Source: Symsagittifera roscoffensis
Lineage: Eukaryota; Xenacoelomorpha; Acoela; Convolutidae
Length of the DNA: 64,000 nucleotides
Assembly: GCF_963678635.1 (NCBI RefSeq)
Contig: NC_087065.1
Span: forward strand, 9,194,267 to 9,258,266
Direction of reading: 5' to 3'
Positions within the stretch are counted from its first letter, which is position 1. Each line of letters starts with the position of its first letter. The notes beneath the pieces were generated by a model. That model did not search any database and was not told where the DNA came from. It saw only the letters and a list, made by a program, of their open reading frames with translations. The translations under genes and the position numbers were made by a program. Positions 31,303-41,245 of the stretch are shown piece after piece.

Positions 31303-31836
31303 TTATTCAAGCTTCCCATGGCTCTCTAGAGACTGCCTTGAGCTCTCTTCTTTTTCAATTCCAGTACTCTGGTATACGTTCAGGATAACAGTGGAGACTC
31401 TCCGCTCCATAGTTCTACTTCCCATCGCTTTTTGATGGCACATTTGAACAGTAGTGTCAGTAATCACTGACACGACCCACCTTAAGAAACAAGTGGCATC
31501 TTTTCTTCTCGCTAGGCTCAATCCCGAGTTGTATCTAGCAAAATGTTGCACCAGCATTTGGTACACCCGCAGATCCTTGTCTTCCAGTTTAAGTTTGTCG
31601 CAAGAGGTCAACGCCTCTAACGCCACTCCCGCAAAACTCCATTTGAACATCAACCATCCTGCCGTTCTTACAAAAGGATTCGCCATCAATGGCAATGCCG
31701 ACGAGGGTGCTCTCATCGCATCTTCAAAGTACTCAAGCAGCAGGTTTTTCCAAGACCGCCCCAGCTGGTTTCCCAACTCTAGCTCGTTAACTTCGGCCTT
31801 CTGCTGGGTAGCCCAATGCCGTCGCTTGCGGGACAC
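31303..31836 (-). CDS. Module M8, 177-codon ORF (unit T3)
   Basis: This is the fullest copy of M8: RKRRHWATQQKAEVNELELG, LGRSWKNLLLEYFEDAMRAP, FKWSFAGVALEALTSCDKL, DATCFLRWVVSVITDTTVQM. It is predicted helical and basic at its start. The upstream reading (M7) runs into it through a TGA in WPW-stop near 31905, so it was probably part of a longer protein. No family recognised. Confidence 0.5.
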   Translation of the reverse strand: MSRKRRHWATQQKAEVNELELGNQLGRSWKNLLLEYFEDAMRAPSSALPLMANPFVRTAGWLMFKWSFAGVALEALTSCDKLKLEDKDLRVYQMLVQHFARYNSGLSLARRKDATCFLRWVVSVITDTTVQMCHQKAMGSRTMERRVSTVILNVYQSTGIEKEESSRQSLESHGKLE

Positions 31837-31903
31837 CCCGCGATCAAGCTTCTTTAGGCAACTCTCCAGTTCTTTCGTGGTCTCCAGAGCTATTCACCAA
31901 GGC

Positions 31904-32393
31904 CAAGCGGTGTTTCTCGTCACATTTCTCTCGAGAGGATCGCACGTCACTTGCTTCCCAATGGCCTGGTGTTGCGTGGTAAGCCACTCCTTGCGGATGT
32001 CCACTTCTCACGTTTGTCCACTAGTCGAACCCCTTTTCGCGTTTGCCTTTTGGGGTTTGAAGTCTTCCTCCGTTCCCGCAGTCGTCGAGGCTTCCATTTC
32101 CTGCAGCACCTCGGCAAACCTCCTGGGTGCTGAACTGCTCTTGTAGGCCGCTGTTTTCCCTCGCGCCAAAATCATGGGAGCCGTCTCCTTTAGATTCCTC
32201 TCTGAAACCGCACCGCCGAAGGACTCGCCTCTTCCGTCTCCCGTTTTCTTTTCCTAGACTTTATTCCTTTACTCGGGGGCGTTGCCACCACCATCACTGA
32301 CTCGACTTTTTTGTCCAGGTCCCTCATTTCCGACTCTTGCTTCCCCTTTCTCTAGCCTTAAGAATATTAGTATCTTTAATCTTATTACTAGTC
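31904..32393 (-). pseudogene. Module M7 (second copy upstream of T3)
   Basis: The minus reading has NLKETAPMILARGKTAAYKS, RRFAEVLQEMEAS, EEDFKPQKANAKRGSTS, then TGA where element A has Trp, and GKQVTCDPLERNVTRNTAW. Homologous to 6650-6282. Confidence 0.5.
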
Positions 32394-32924
32394 TTATTTT
32401 TTACCATCCACTTCGACACTTATTCTTTTATCATCAGTTTTTTGCTCAGAGTAGATTTTTCTTTGCATGGTTTGGCCCCGGTATCCTGCTTCTGCTTCCT
32501 TAGGCAAATCATCTTTTCGATTAGCTCTTTCCTTACTTTCTCGTACAGTCCAGTGCCTATCAGGACTGGCTCTCCAAACTTCACGACCGTGCTCCACAGT
32601 TCTTCCTTGAAGTCGTCTACTTTTAGCTTTATCTTCCACCCTCTGGTTGAACTCGCTCAAGAAAAAATTCCACGCGTTCTTGTACAGCGTGCTCAAGATC
32701 ATTTCTTTGTTGCCTTCAAAGGTATTCTTCTATGTTGGATGGTTCACTCGTTAGTGGCAGCTCAAGATTCTTTCGGGGAGACCCCAAAGGTGGCGTGGCC
32801 GTGTTTGCCCAGTCGTCCCCACTCAGATCTTGTAGTAGCTAACGTGTAGTGCCGGGACTGAAATCTCTGTTCGTTGCCCCTCCGTCGAGTGTATTCCCCA
32901 CTTCCAGTTCCTCTCCAGCTTCGC
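32394..32924 (-). pseudogene. Module M6
   Basis: One frame (32702-32394) begins WNFFLSEFNQRVEDKAKSRRL. The neighbouring frame, reading FKEELWSTVVKFGEPVLIGT and RKELIEKMICLRKQKQDTG, looks more protein-like, so a frameshift lies near 32640. Upstream, DLSGDDWANTATPPLGSP (about 32775-32830) links it to M5. Confidence 0.45.
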
Positions 32925-33644
32925 TTAGGGTTTCGTCCATGCTCTCCCCCTCTCCTGACTCGGCTGATTCCTCTCTAGCGCGTCAGTGAATCTGTTCTCC
33001 ACTGGAAGGTTTCTTCTGTCTCTTGGGGTTCCCACTGACAGGGGTGAAGGTGTCGTCAGATCTGCTGCCTTATATTCAGTGTGGGGCACGTATAGAACTC
33101 CTGCCGCGTCCATCTTTCGTCCCTCCTGTTGCAGCTCTACTTCTTGCAATCCATAGGTTGCCCGATATTTTCTCGTGCCAAATTTCATTTCATCCTTCAG
33201 GGCTAGGTGACCTTCCTCCACGATCATCCTTCCGTCATCATAGATAGGCAGCTTGCTCTCGAGTCTTGCCTTCTCAAGAGTTTTCAGCACTTCCCGAACC
33301 TCGTTTTTTGGAGGCATCTTCTTTGCTTGCGTGGTCCACGAATTTATCTTGGTTTCACAGGTATGGAAATACACCGCTGCCGAATACGCGATGAACAAGG
33401 GGTCCCAGCTTTCCGTGAACGTCTTCTGCTGCTGCTCCACCATTGCTCTCGCGTGTAGGGAAAGGACTACCATGGGGCTATTCATCCCCAGCGTCATCCG
33501 CCTCATCGTCGTGAACTCAGGAATCGCGGCGAGCAACACGTCCCGCTCAAGTATTTTCTCCAACTCCCTCTTCGTAAACTCGAAGCTCTTCGTCCAGGCT
33601 GGGATCCTCAAGACTTCCCTCGTACCTTCTCGCTTTGCCCCCAT
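32925..33644 (-). CDS. Module M5, 239-codon ORF
   Basis: The best M5 copy. Reads TREVLRIPAWTKSFEFTKRE, MNSPMVVLSLHARAMVEQQQ, WDPLFIAYSAAVYFHTCETK, DGRMIVEEGHLALKDEM and ends ERNQPSQERGRAWTKP. Upstream it is fused to M2 sequence (QVKSMQDGGKARR frame) at about 33650. Copies are at 36691-37232 and 38604-39703, and in element A at 5899-6222 and 6700-7131. Unknown function. Confidence 0.5.
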   Translation of the reverse strand: MGAKREGTREVLRIPAWTKSFEFTKRELEKILERDVLLAAIPEFTTMRRMTLGMNSPMVVLSLHARAMVEQQQKTFTESWDPLFIAYSAAVYFHTCETKINSWTTQAKKMPPKNEVREVLKTLEKARLESKLPIYDDGRMIVEEGHLALKDEMKFGTRKYRATYGLQEVELQQEGRKMDAAGVLYVPHTEYKAADLTTPSPLSVGTPRDRRNLPVENRFTDALERNQPSQERGRAWTKP

Positions 33645-34686
33645 CTTGCATTGATTTCACCTGTTTTTTGACTGCAGCCACAATCTTTCTCTCGTTGTTT
33701 GGCCTCCTCGTCCTGCTAGTGGAACTTGTGATCGTCGGCTCCATACTCCGGAACCACAGGCTGGCTGTTAGATGAGTTATCACAGGATGGTCATCCCCAA
33801 CCTCCGGGTTGAACTTCAGTTGCCGGGCAAGGTTCGACACCTTCAGACAAAGACCTCGTCCAAGACGATCAGGATGTCCGCAAGCTCGTAAAAGCCCCTT
33901 AGAGCGTGGGACCCATCCGCCCACGCCGCCGCCACTTCCGACTTCAAGAGTCTCAAGTTCACCAGCTCTAGCTCACGATTTGGGGCCGCCATCAGCATCC
34001 GCCATCTGTTTCCCTCCGCATAGATTCGCATGGATCAGAATTAACATGGCGTAAACGAACTGTAAAGCAGGTGGCATACTCGCGTAACCCGGTGATGGCG
34101 CGATTACCACTCTTGTCTTCGATCCCAACCGGAATGTAACCAGTTCCTGCACTTCAGTCATTGCTGCAAACAGCGTCTGAATCGGCTTCCAGATCTTCTT
34201 TGCTGTAGGCTCCCCACTTCTCAGAGGCTCCAGCGGTCCGGCCGCGTGCAGGTGATCATTCTTTTGTGCGAACAATAAAAGCTCCGGTTCACACGGTGTC
34301 TCTGACTCTATCGCTACGATCAGGGTCAACATTTTGTTTAACTCCGCCTCTGGTAGTAAGTACACCAAGGTTTCTGGCCAAAACAACTTCGGTGACGTCC
34401 CCTCAATGTCCGACCCCGCCACAATGATCGTTCTCGCCGCTCCAGGATCGGTCGATAAACTGCTAACGTCTTGGCCAGCCGTGAAGTTCCACAGGAACTC
34501 CCGTACCTTGGGTCTTCCGCAAGTTTCGCACCCATGTAGGCCGTATCAGGAAGTCCCATGCTCTTTGGCTCAAGAAGCGGGGATCGCCACTCTGATCCTG
34601 GCTATACTAGTCCGATGCTTGGGTGGCTCCACTATGAAGCCTGGACTTGCCAGCTCCTTGAGAAGTCTGTAATTGATTGGTCCCAT
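33645..34686 (-). pseudogene. Module M2 (third copy)
   Basis: Begins at the ATG in the TAATG at 34688-34684. It reads NYRLLKELASPG, VGLPDTAYMGAKLAEDPRYG-type sequence (34559-34338), then SDIEGTSPKLFWPETLVYLLP and PPALQFVYAMLILIHANLCG (34422-33973), MLMAAPNRELELVNLRLLK (34031-33843) and NLARQLKFNPEVGDDHPVI. The frame changes at VLDEVF (about 33843) at the same place as in the copy at 40.8 kb. Product unknown. Confidence 0.5.
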
Positions 34687-35042
34687 TATTGATCTCTGGG
34701 GATTCCCGTCAAGTCCGCCATCTCCAGTGTGTTGGCTCGAGAGAAGTGCGCCTCATGGGCCTTTAGCCAATCCACCCAAATGTGATTGCTCAAGTCCTCA
34801 AGTAACAGACCTAGGCTTGGCCTTTCCTTTTCCGTCGGGTCAATTTCAATGATTTTCTCCGTCCAGAGTTTTAACAATTCCGCCACCTCAAAGTTCATAC
34901 AGGCGTTTCCGGCCTCCGAATCCAAGAAAGGGTTATAAGCTGTTCCCATCACTCCAGGCACATTTTGATACTCTCCCCTTTTTGTGGGCTTCGCATAGTC
35001 TTCTGCTCGGGCCAAGTTACGATGTACGTCGTGCCTCTCCAC
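34686..35042 (-). pseudogene. Chimeric ORF: M9 start joined to M2 leader
   Basis: Starts as M9 (HRNLARAEDYAKPTKRGEYQ) and at about 34798 switches to LSNHIWVDWLKAHEAHFSRA, the leader block of M2. It ends in the TAA of a TAATG overlap with M2. The switch marks the left boundary of the 2.4-kb duplication. Confidence 0.6.
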
Positions 35043-35089
35043 GAATTTCTTGTTTTAGAACCTTCGTATTTATTCAAGCTTCCCATGGC

Positions 35090-35660
35090 TCTCTAGAGAC
35101 TGCCTTGAGCTCTCTTCTTTTTCGATTCCAGTACTCTGGTATACGTTCAGGATAACAGTGGAGATCTCCGCTCCATAGTTCTACTTCCCATCGCTTTTTG
35201 ATGGCACATTTGAACAGTAGTGTCAGTAATCACTGACATGATCCACCTTAAGAAACAAATGGCATCTTTTCTTCTCGCTAGGCTCAATCCCGAGTTGTCT
35301 CTAGCAATATAATGCACCAGCATTTGGTACACCCGCAGACCCTTGTCGCCCAGTTTAAGTTTGTCGCGAGAGGTCAACGCCTCTAACACCACTTCAGCAA
35401 AACTCCATTTGAACATCAACTGTCCTGCCGTTCTTACAAAAGGATTCGCCATCAATGGCAATGCCGACGAGGGTGCTCTCATCGCATCTTCAAAGTACTC
35501 AAGCAGCAGGTTTTTCCAAGACCGCCCCAGCTGGTTTCCCAACTCTAGCTCGTTAACTTCGGCCTTCTGCTGGGTAGCCCAATGCCGTCGCTTGCGGGAC
35601 ACCCCGCGATCAAGCTTCTTTAGGCAACTCTCCAGTTCTTTCGTGGTCTCCAGAGCTATT
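35090..35660 (-). CDS. Module M8, fourth copy (151 codons)
   Basis: ORF 35602-35147. Same as the T3 copy to SRTMERR, then a 2-base deletion near 35165 ends it early. Differs at several residues (AEVVLEALTSRDKL, HYIARDNSG). Confidence 0.45.
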
Positions 35661-36159
35661 CACCAAGGCCAAGCGGTGTTTCTCGTCACATTTCTCTCGA
35701 GAGGATCGCACGTCACTTGCTTCCCAATGGCCTGGTGTTGCGTGGTAAGCCACTCCTTGCGGATGTCCACTTCTCACGTTTGTCCACTAGTCGAACCCCT
35801 TTTCGCGTTTGCCTTTTGGGGTTTGAAGTCTTCCTCCGTTCCCGCAGTCGTCGAGGCTTCCATTTCCTGCAGCACCTCGGCAAACCTCCTGGGTGCTTAA
35901 CTGCTCTTGTAGGCCGCTGTTTTCCCTCGCGCCAAAATCATGGGAGCCGTCTCCTTTAGATTCCTCTCTGAAACCGCACCGCCGAAGGACTCGCCTCTTC
36001 CGTCTCCCGTTTTCTTTTCCTAGACTTTATTCCTTTACTCGGGGGCGTTGCCACCACCATCACTGACTCGACTTTTTTGTCCAGGTCCCTCTTTTCCGAC
36101 TCTTGCTTCCCCTTTCTCTAGCCTTAAGAATATTAGTATCTTTAATCTTATTACTAGTC
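35661..36159 (-). pseudogene. Module M7 (third copy)
   Basis: Homologous to 31904-32393 with the same stops, plus one more change near 35898 (GCTTAACTG, against GCTGAACTG). Confidence 0.45.
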
Positions 36160-36690
36160 TTATTTTTTACCATCCACTTCGACACTTATTCTTTTATCAT
36201 CAGTTTTTTGCTCAGAGTAGATTTTTCTTTGCATGGTTTGGCCCCGGTATCCTGCTTCTGCTTCCTTAGGCAAATCATCTTTTCGATTAGCTCTTTCCTT
36301 ACTTTCTCGTACAGTCCAGTGCCTATCAGGACTGGCTCTCCAAACTTCACGACCGTGCTCCACAGTTCTTACTTGAAGTCGTCTACTTTTAGCTTTGTCT
36401 TCCACCCTCTGGTTGAACTCGCTCAAGAAAAAATTCCACGCGTTCTTGTCCAGCGTGCTCAAGATCATTTCTTTGTTGCCTTCAAAGGTATTCTTCTATG
36501 TTGGATGGTTCACTCGTTAGTGGCAGCTCAAGATTCTTTCGGCGAGACCCCAAAGATGGGGTGGCCGTGTTTGCCCAGTCGTCCCCACTCAGATCTTGTA
36601 GTAGCTAACGTGTAGTGCCGGGACTGAAATCTCTGATCGTTGCCCCTCCGTCGAGCGTATTCCCCACTTCCAGTTCCTCTCCAGCTTCGC
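36160..36690 (-). pseudogene. Module M6 (second copy)
   Basis: Copy of 32394-32924, with the same frame problem. Confidence 0.45.
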
Positions 36691-37239
36691 TTAGGGTTTC
36701 ATCCATGCTCTCCCCCTCTCCTGACTCGGCTGATCCCTCTCTAGCGCGTCAGTGAATCTGTTCTTCACTGGAAGGTTTCTTCCGTCTCCTGGGGTTCCCA
36801 CTGACAAGGGTGAAGGTGTCGTCAGATCTGCTGCCTTATATTCAGTGAGGGGCACGTATAGAACTCCTGCCGCGTCCATCTTTCGTCCCTCCTGTTGCAG
36901 CTCTACTTCTTGCAACCCATAGGTTGCCCGATATTTTCTCGTGCCAAATTTCATTTCATCCTTCAGGGCTAGGTGACCTTCCTCCACGATCATCCTTCCG
37001 TCATCATAGATAGGCAGCTTGCTCTCGAGTTTTGCCTTCTCAAGAGTTTTCAGCACTTCCCAAACCTCGTACTTTGGAGGCATCTTCTTTGCTTGCGTGG
37101 TCCACGAATTTATCTTGGTTTCACAGGTATGGAAATACACCACTGCCGAATACGCGATGAACAAGGGGTCCTAGTTTTCCGTGAATGTCTTTTGCTGCTG
37201 CTCCACCATTGCTCTCGCGTGTAGGGAAGGGACTACCAG
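36691..37239 (-). pseudogene. Module M5 (second copy, truncated)
   Basis: ORF 37164-36691 from FIAYSAVVYFHTCETK to ERGRAWMKP. A TAG after WDP replaces the Leu codon, and upstream sequence is cut at 37239. Confidence 0.45.
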
Positions 37240-37540
37240 TTTAGTGCCGTGCCATTCAGAACGCTGATCAGGCTCACGTGCACCACCGAGTGTCGGTACG
37301 CTGCCACAAGCGGATCCGGGAAGGCGTAAGTCACGGCTGGCCTATAAACACAGGTCACCGCCCCTCCCAGTCCCCTGATCATCCCCACGGGATCAGATCT
37401 CATGGCCAAGCACAAGTCGGTCAGGAGAGTTATTCCTCCATTCGCCTCCCTCACTTCTTCTCTCGTCTTTGCGCTTCTCTCTTCGCCTGTCAAATGCCTG
37501 GGTTGCATCAGGAGATATTCCACTAGCAGCGTCTTCAGTA
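37240..37540 (-). pseudogene. Module M4 (second copy)
   Basis: ORF 37523-37233: GEERSAKTREEVREANGGIT, CLAMRSDPVGMIRGLGG, AVTYAFPDPLVAAYRHSVV. Homologous to 39704-39998. It joins M5 at 37239 and M2 at about 37540. Unknown product. Confidence 0.45.
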
Positions 37541-37977
37541 AAATAAAAGCTCCGGTTCACACGGTGTCTCTGACTTCATCGCTACGATCAGGGTCAACAT
37601 TTTGTTTAACTCCGCCCCTGGTAGTAGGTACACCAAGGTTTCTGGCCAAAACAACTTCGGTGACGTCCCCTCAAGGTCTGACCCCGCCACAATGATCGCT
37701 CTCGCCGCTCCAGGATTGGTCGATAAACTGCTAACGTCTTGGCCAGCCGTGAAGTTCCACAGGATCTCCGGTACCTTGGGTCTTCCGCAAGTTTCGCACC
37801 CATGTAGGCCGTATCAGGAAGTCCCATGCTCTTTGGCTCAAGAAGCTTGTCCACCGCCCTAAGCTGCGCGGGGATCGCCACTCTGATCCTGGCTATACTA
37901 GTCCAATGCTTGGGTGGCTCCACTATGAGGCCTGGACTTGCCAGCTCCTTGAGAAGTCTGTAATTGATTGGTCCCAT
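37541..37977 (-). pseudogene. Module M2 (second copy, 3'-truncated)
   Basis: ORF 37977-37606 starts within TAATG. It reads NYRLLKELASPGLIVEPPKH, ARIRVAIPAQLRAVDKLLEP, then shifts frame after TLAVY. Cut off near 37540. Confidence 0.5.
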
Positions 37978-38363
37978 TATTGATCTCTGAGGATTCCCGT
38001 CAAGTCCGCCATCTCCAGTGTCTTGGCTCGAGAGAAGTGCGCCTCATGGGCTTTTAGCCAATCCATCCAAATGTGATTGCTCAAGTCCTCATGTGACAGA
38101 CTCTTGATCCCCAAGACCTCCGTCAACTCTTGTCTGCAGGCTAGATCCTCGAGATCCAGAACCTTCACTCGTTCCAGGTACCGGGTTCTGCTTGCTTCCC
38201 CCGGACCTTCCACTTTCTTCCTGCTGTCTACCATCACCACTGACGACACAACCGAGCTCTGGGGCGTAGAAGATTCCGCCTCGTCTCCTTCCGTGGTTGT
38301 CGATCTCAACTGTCTGCTTCTGCTACTAGTTGGGCTTCCTCTCATGTCAATTCTTCCCATCAA
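37977..38363 (-). CDS. M2 leader ORF, 128 codons
   Basis: Reads RGSPTSSRSRQLRSTTTEG, a Ser/Thr-rich start, then YLERVKVLDLEDLACRQEL, LSNHIWMDWLKAHEAHFSRA, ending LRDQ and TAA. The stop overlaps the ATG of M2 by one base. The C-terminal 35 residues recur at the other two M2 copies; the N-terminal part is seen only here. Unknown function. Confidence 0.45.
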   Translation of the reverse strand: MMGRIDMRGSPTSSRSRQLRSTTTEGDEAESSTPQSSVVSSVVMVDSRKKVEGPGEASRTRYLERVKVLDLEDLACRQELTEVLGIKSLSHEDLSNHIWMDWLKAHEAHFSRAKTLEMADLTGILRDQ

Positions 38364-38603
38364 GCGATCAGTTACGGACCGGGCTAAGAAGAAGGGAGGT
38401 ATCGGGGGTAGACCAAAGGTGGAGTGGCCGTGTTTGCCCAGTCGTCCCCACTCAGATCTTGTAGTAGCTAACCTGTAGTGCCGGGACTGAAATCTCTGTT
38501 CGTTGCCCCTCCGTCGAACGTATTCCCCACTTCCAGTTCCTCTTCAGCTTCGCTTAGGGTTTCGTCCATGCTCTCCCCTTCTCCTGACTCGGCTGAACCC
38601 TCT
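38364..38603 (-). pseudogene. Fragment between M5/M6 linker and M2 leader
   Basis: 38400-38600 copies the block at 32785-32940 (the M5-M6 linker) and joins M2-leader sequence near 38395, another rearrangement boundary. Confidence 0.4.
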
Positions 38604-39703
38604 CTAGCGCGTCAGTGAATCTGTTCTCCACTGGAAGGTTTCTTCGGTCTCCTGGGGTTCCCAATGACAGGGGGAAAGTGTCGTCGGATCTGCTGCCTTA
38701 TAATCAGTGAGGGGCACGTATAGAACTCCTGCCGCGTCCATCTTTCGTCCCTCCTGTTGCAGCTCTACTTCTTGCAATCCATAGGTTGCCCGATATTTTC
38801 TCATGCCAAACTTCTTTTCGTCCTTCAGGGCTAGGTGACTTTCCTCCACGATCATCCTTCCGTCATCATAGATAGGCAGCTTGCTCTCGAGTCTTGCCTT
38901 CTCAAGAGTTTTCAGCACTTCCCGAACCTCGTTTTTTGGAGGCATCTTCTTTGCTTGCGTGGTCCACGAATTTATCTTGGTTTCACAGGTATGGAAATAC
39001 ACCGCTGCCAAATACGCGATGAACAAGGGGTCCCAGCTTTCCGTGAACGTCTTTTGCTGCTGCTCCACCATTGCTCTCATGATCATCCTTCCGTCATCAT
39101 AGATAGGCAGCTTGCTCTCGAGTCTTGCCTTCTCAAGAGTTTTCAGCATTTCCCGAACCTCGTACTTTGGAGGCATCTTCTTTGCTTGCGTGGTCTACGA
39201 ATTTATCTTGGTTTCACAGGTATGGAAATACACCGCTGCCAAATACGCGATGAACAAGGTATGGAAATACACCGCTGCCAAATACGCGATGAACAAGGGG
39301 TCCCAGCTTTCCGTGAACGTCTTTTGCTGCTGCTCCACCATTGCTCTCATGTGTAGGGAAGGGACTACCATGGGGCTATTCATCCCCAGCGTCATCCGCC
39401 TCATCGTCGGAACTCAGGAATCGCGGCGAGCATCACGTCCCGCTCAAGTATTGTCTCCAACTCCCTCTTCGTAAACTCGAAGCTCTTCGACCAGGCTGGG
39501 ATCCTCAAGACTTCCCTCGTGTCTTTTGCCATTGGGTTCAAGTTCCAGAATTTCGGGTAGATTTCGATGGGACCTTCTCGCTTTGCCCCCATCCTGCATT
39601 GCAGTTGACCCCTGAAATTGAGCACTTTTAGCTCTGGGTCCTTTATCTTCCCGAAGAGTACTGTCTCACTCATTCGCGCTCTCAAGTCTTCTTGTCGGCA
39701 CCA
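38604..39703 (-). pseudogene. Module M5 (first copy) with internal in-frame duplications
   Basis: Begins at 39685 with ARMSETVLFGKIKDPELKVL, then PAWSKSFEFTKRELETILER and EF, a 1-base deletion, then MNSPMVVPSLHMRAMVEQQQ. A 39-bp segment (LFIAYLAAVYFHT) is duplicated at 39219-39297 and a 231-bp segment is duplicated at about 38850-39310. Both are multiples of three, so the frames stay open. Product unknown. Confidence 0.5.
38850..39311. repeat. 231-bp direct duplication with nested 39-bp duplication
   Basis: GATCATCCTTCCGTCATCAT begins at 38850 and again at 39081. GGTATGGAAATACACCGCTG occurs at 39219 and 39258. Confidence 0.85.
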
Positions 39704-39998
39704 GTTTAGTGCGTCCCATCCAGAACTCTGATCAGGTTCACGTGCACCACCGAGTGTCGTTACGCTGCCACAAGCGGATCCGGGAAGGCGTACGTCACGG
39801 CTGGCCCATAAACACAGGTCACCACCCCTCCCAGTCCCCTGATCATCCCCACGGGATCAGATCTCATGGCCAAGCACAAGTCGGTCAGGAGAGTTATTCC
39901 TCCATTCGCCTCCCTCACTTCTTCTCTCGTCTTTGCGCTTCTCTCTTCGCCTGTAAAATGCCTGTTTTGCATCAGGAGATATTCCACTAGCAGCGTCT
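39704..39998 (-). pseudogene. Module M4 (first copy)
   Basis: ORF 39987-39760: GEERSAKTREEVREANGGIT, CLAMRSDPVGMIRGLGG, TYAFPDPLVAA then stop; the RHSVVHVNLIRVLDG reading continues after it in the direction of M5. Confidence 0.45.
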
Positions 39999-40227
39999 TC
40001 AGTCCAGCAACACGCTTGTAGGAATAAGTCTAGACTCGGGTGGGCCTTCCAGCAACACGCTGGACTCGGGTGGGCCTTCCTCATTGACAGGGGTTCCCCA
40101 TGATTCATCAGTCGATGAAATGTATTCAGTTCCCCGGGTCAGGAGTATTAGTGTTAAGTATCCGTCAATTCGGAGCGTCTCCACACCTCTGCTAAACATA
40201 TATGCTGGGCCCATGTTGAACAGCTAC
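39999..40227 (-). CDS. 71-codon ORF between M3 and M4
   Basis: Reads FSRGVETLRIDGYLTLILLT and ESWGTPVNEEGPPESS. The end contains a duplicated GPPES block produced by an imperfect tandem duplication (CCAGCAACACGCT at 40003 and 40049). Probably the continuation of M3; unknown. Confidence 0.3.
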
Positions 40228-40602
40228 CTAGTGTATACCAAGTACAAGTCCAGTAGGGAGGTTGATTGGCATACTCAAGAGTTCCTGCACGAACGCCTCG
40301 AAGATCGCGTTCCCCACGTAGAACACCTTGTTCATGTATTTTTTTTCCCAACATGGACTCAAGAATCTCAAGATCTCGTGTGACCTCCGGGTCTTCAGTT
40401 CGCCCTTCGCATGCTCCGTCCAGAAGCCTCCAAAAGTCTCTTCGTTTGCTGCCGTGACGAATCTCCCCACCGTCATCTCTCTCTCTTCTGCTACTTCCAG
40501 CTGTTCCTCCAGAAACTCCCATATTTGCTTCACCAGCGGTGGAGCACTCTCCCTCTCGTCCCTTCCGTCACATTCTGAAGTCTCGGGGTCAGGAAAGGCC
40601 AT
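40228..40602 (-). CDS. Module M3, 124-codon ORF
   Basis: Reads PPLVKQIWEFLEEQLEVAEE, GRFVTAANEETFGGFWTEHA, NKVFYVGNAIFEAFVQELLS. Acidic and helical. Found only once in the window. The upstream M2 reading (RGRWPFLTPRLQNVTEG) overlaps it in another frame. Confidence 0.4.
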   Translation of the reverse strand: MAFPDPETSECDGRDERESAPPLVKQIWEFLEEQLEVAEEREMTVGRFVTAANEETFGGFWTEHAKGELKTRRSHEILRFLSPCWEKKYMNKVFYVGNAIFEAFVQELLSMPINLPTGLVLGIH

Positions 40603-41245
40603 CTTCCTCTCTTTTGTGTTAGACGGTATGCCATCGATTCCACTTGTTTTTTGACTGCAGCCACCTTCTTTCTCTCATTGTTTGGCCACCTCGTCCTGCT
40701 ATTGGAACTCGTGATCGTCGGCTCCATACTCCGGAACCACAGGCTGGCTGTCAGATGAGTTATCACAGGATGGTCATCCCCAACCTCCGGGTTGAACTTC
40801 AGTTGCCGGGCAAGGTTCGATACCTCCAGACAAAGACCTCGTCCAAGACGATCAAGATGATCGCAAGCTCGTAAAAGCCCCTTAGAGTGTGGGACACATC
40901 CGTCCACGCTGACGCCACTTCCGACTTCAAGAGTCTCAAGGTCACCGGCTCTAGCTCACGATTTGGGGCCGCCATCAGCATCCGCCATCCGTTTCCCTCC
41001 GCATGGATTCGCATGGATCAGAATTAACATGGCGTAAACGAACTGTAAAGCAGGTGGCATACTCGCGAACCCGGTGATGGCGCGATTACCACTCTTGTCT
41101 TCGATCCCAACCGGAATGTAACCAGTTCCTGCACTTCAGTCATTGCTGCAAACAGCGTTTGAATCGCCTCCCAGATATTCTTTGCTGTAGGCTCCCCACT
41201 TCTCAGAGGCTCAAGCGGTCCGGCCGCGTGCAGGTGATCATTCTT
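40530..41245 (-). pseudogene. Module M2, C-terminal part (first copy)
   Basis: Frames 41014-40799 (MLMAAPNRELEPVTLRLLKS, GFYELAIILIVLDEVF) and 40907-40530 (NLARQLKFNPEVGDDHPVI, MEPTITSSNSRTRWPNNERK). The frame change at VLDEVF is shared with the copy at 33843. A TGA near 41245 separates it from the N-terminal part. Confidence 0.5.

Larger units (their letters stand above)
19561..31903. repeat. Three tandem copies of the element's 3' end (T1, T2, T3)
   Basis: Units are T1 about 19561-23452, T2 23453-27737 and T3 27738-31903. The junction sequence CTATTCACCAAGGCAGCAG followed by TTTTTTTCTAGTGATT occurs at T1/T2 and T2/T3. In T3 the right side instead continues as CCAAGGCCAAGCGG into intact upstream module sequence. 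T1 is about 0.4 kb shorter (deletions near 20830 and 21060). T2 has an extra 123-bp tandem duplication (24717-24960). Confidence 0.85.
34798..37239. repeat. Duplicate of 31032-33473 (about 2.44 kb)
   Basis: Offset 3766 over most of its length. The left edge lies at CTCAAGTAACAGACC and the right edge at GTGTAGGGAAGGGACTACCA. It contains modules M5 (part), M6, M7, M8 and M9 (part). Confidence 0.85.

Noticed and set aside
40200-40660. Plus-strand ORFs over module M3
   Set aside because: Ser/Arg/Cys-rich antisense frames without motifs; the minus-strand frame reads as a plausible acidic helical protein.
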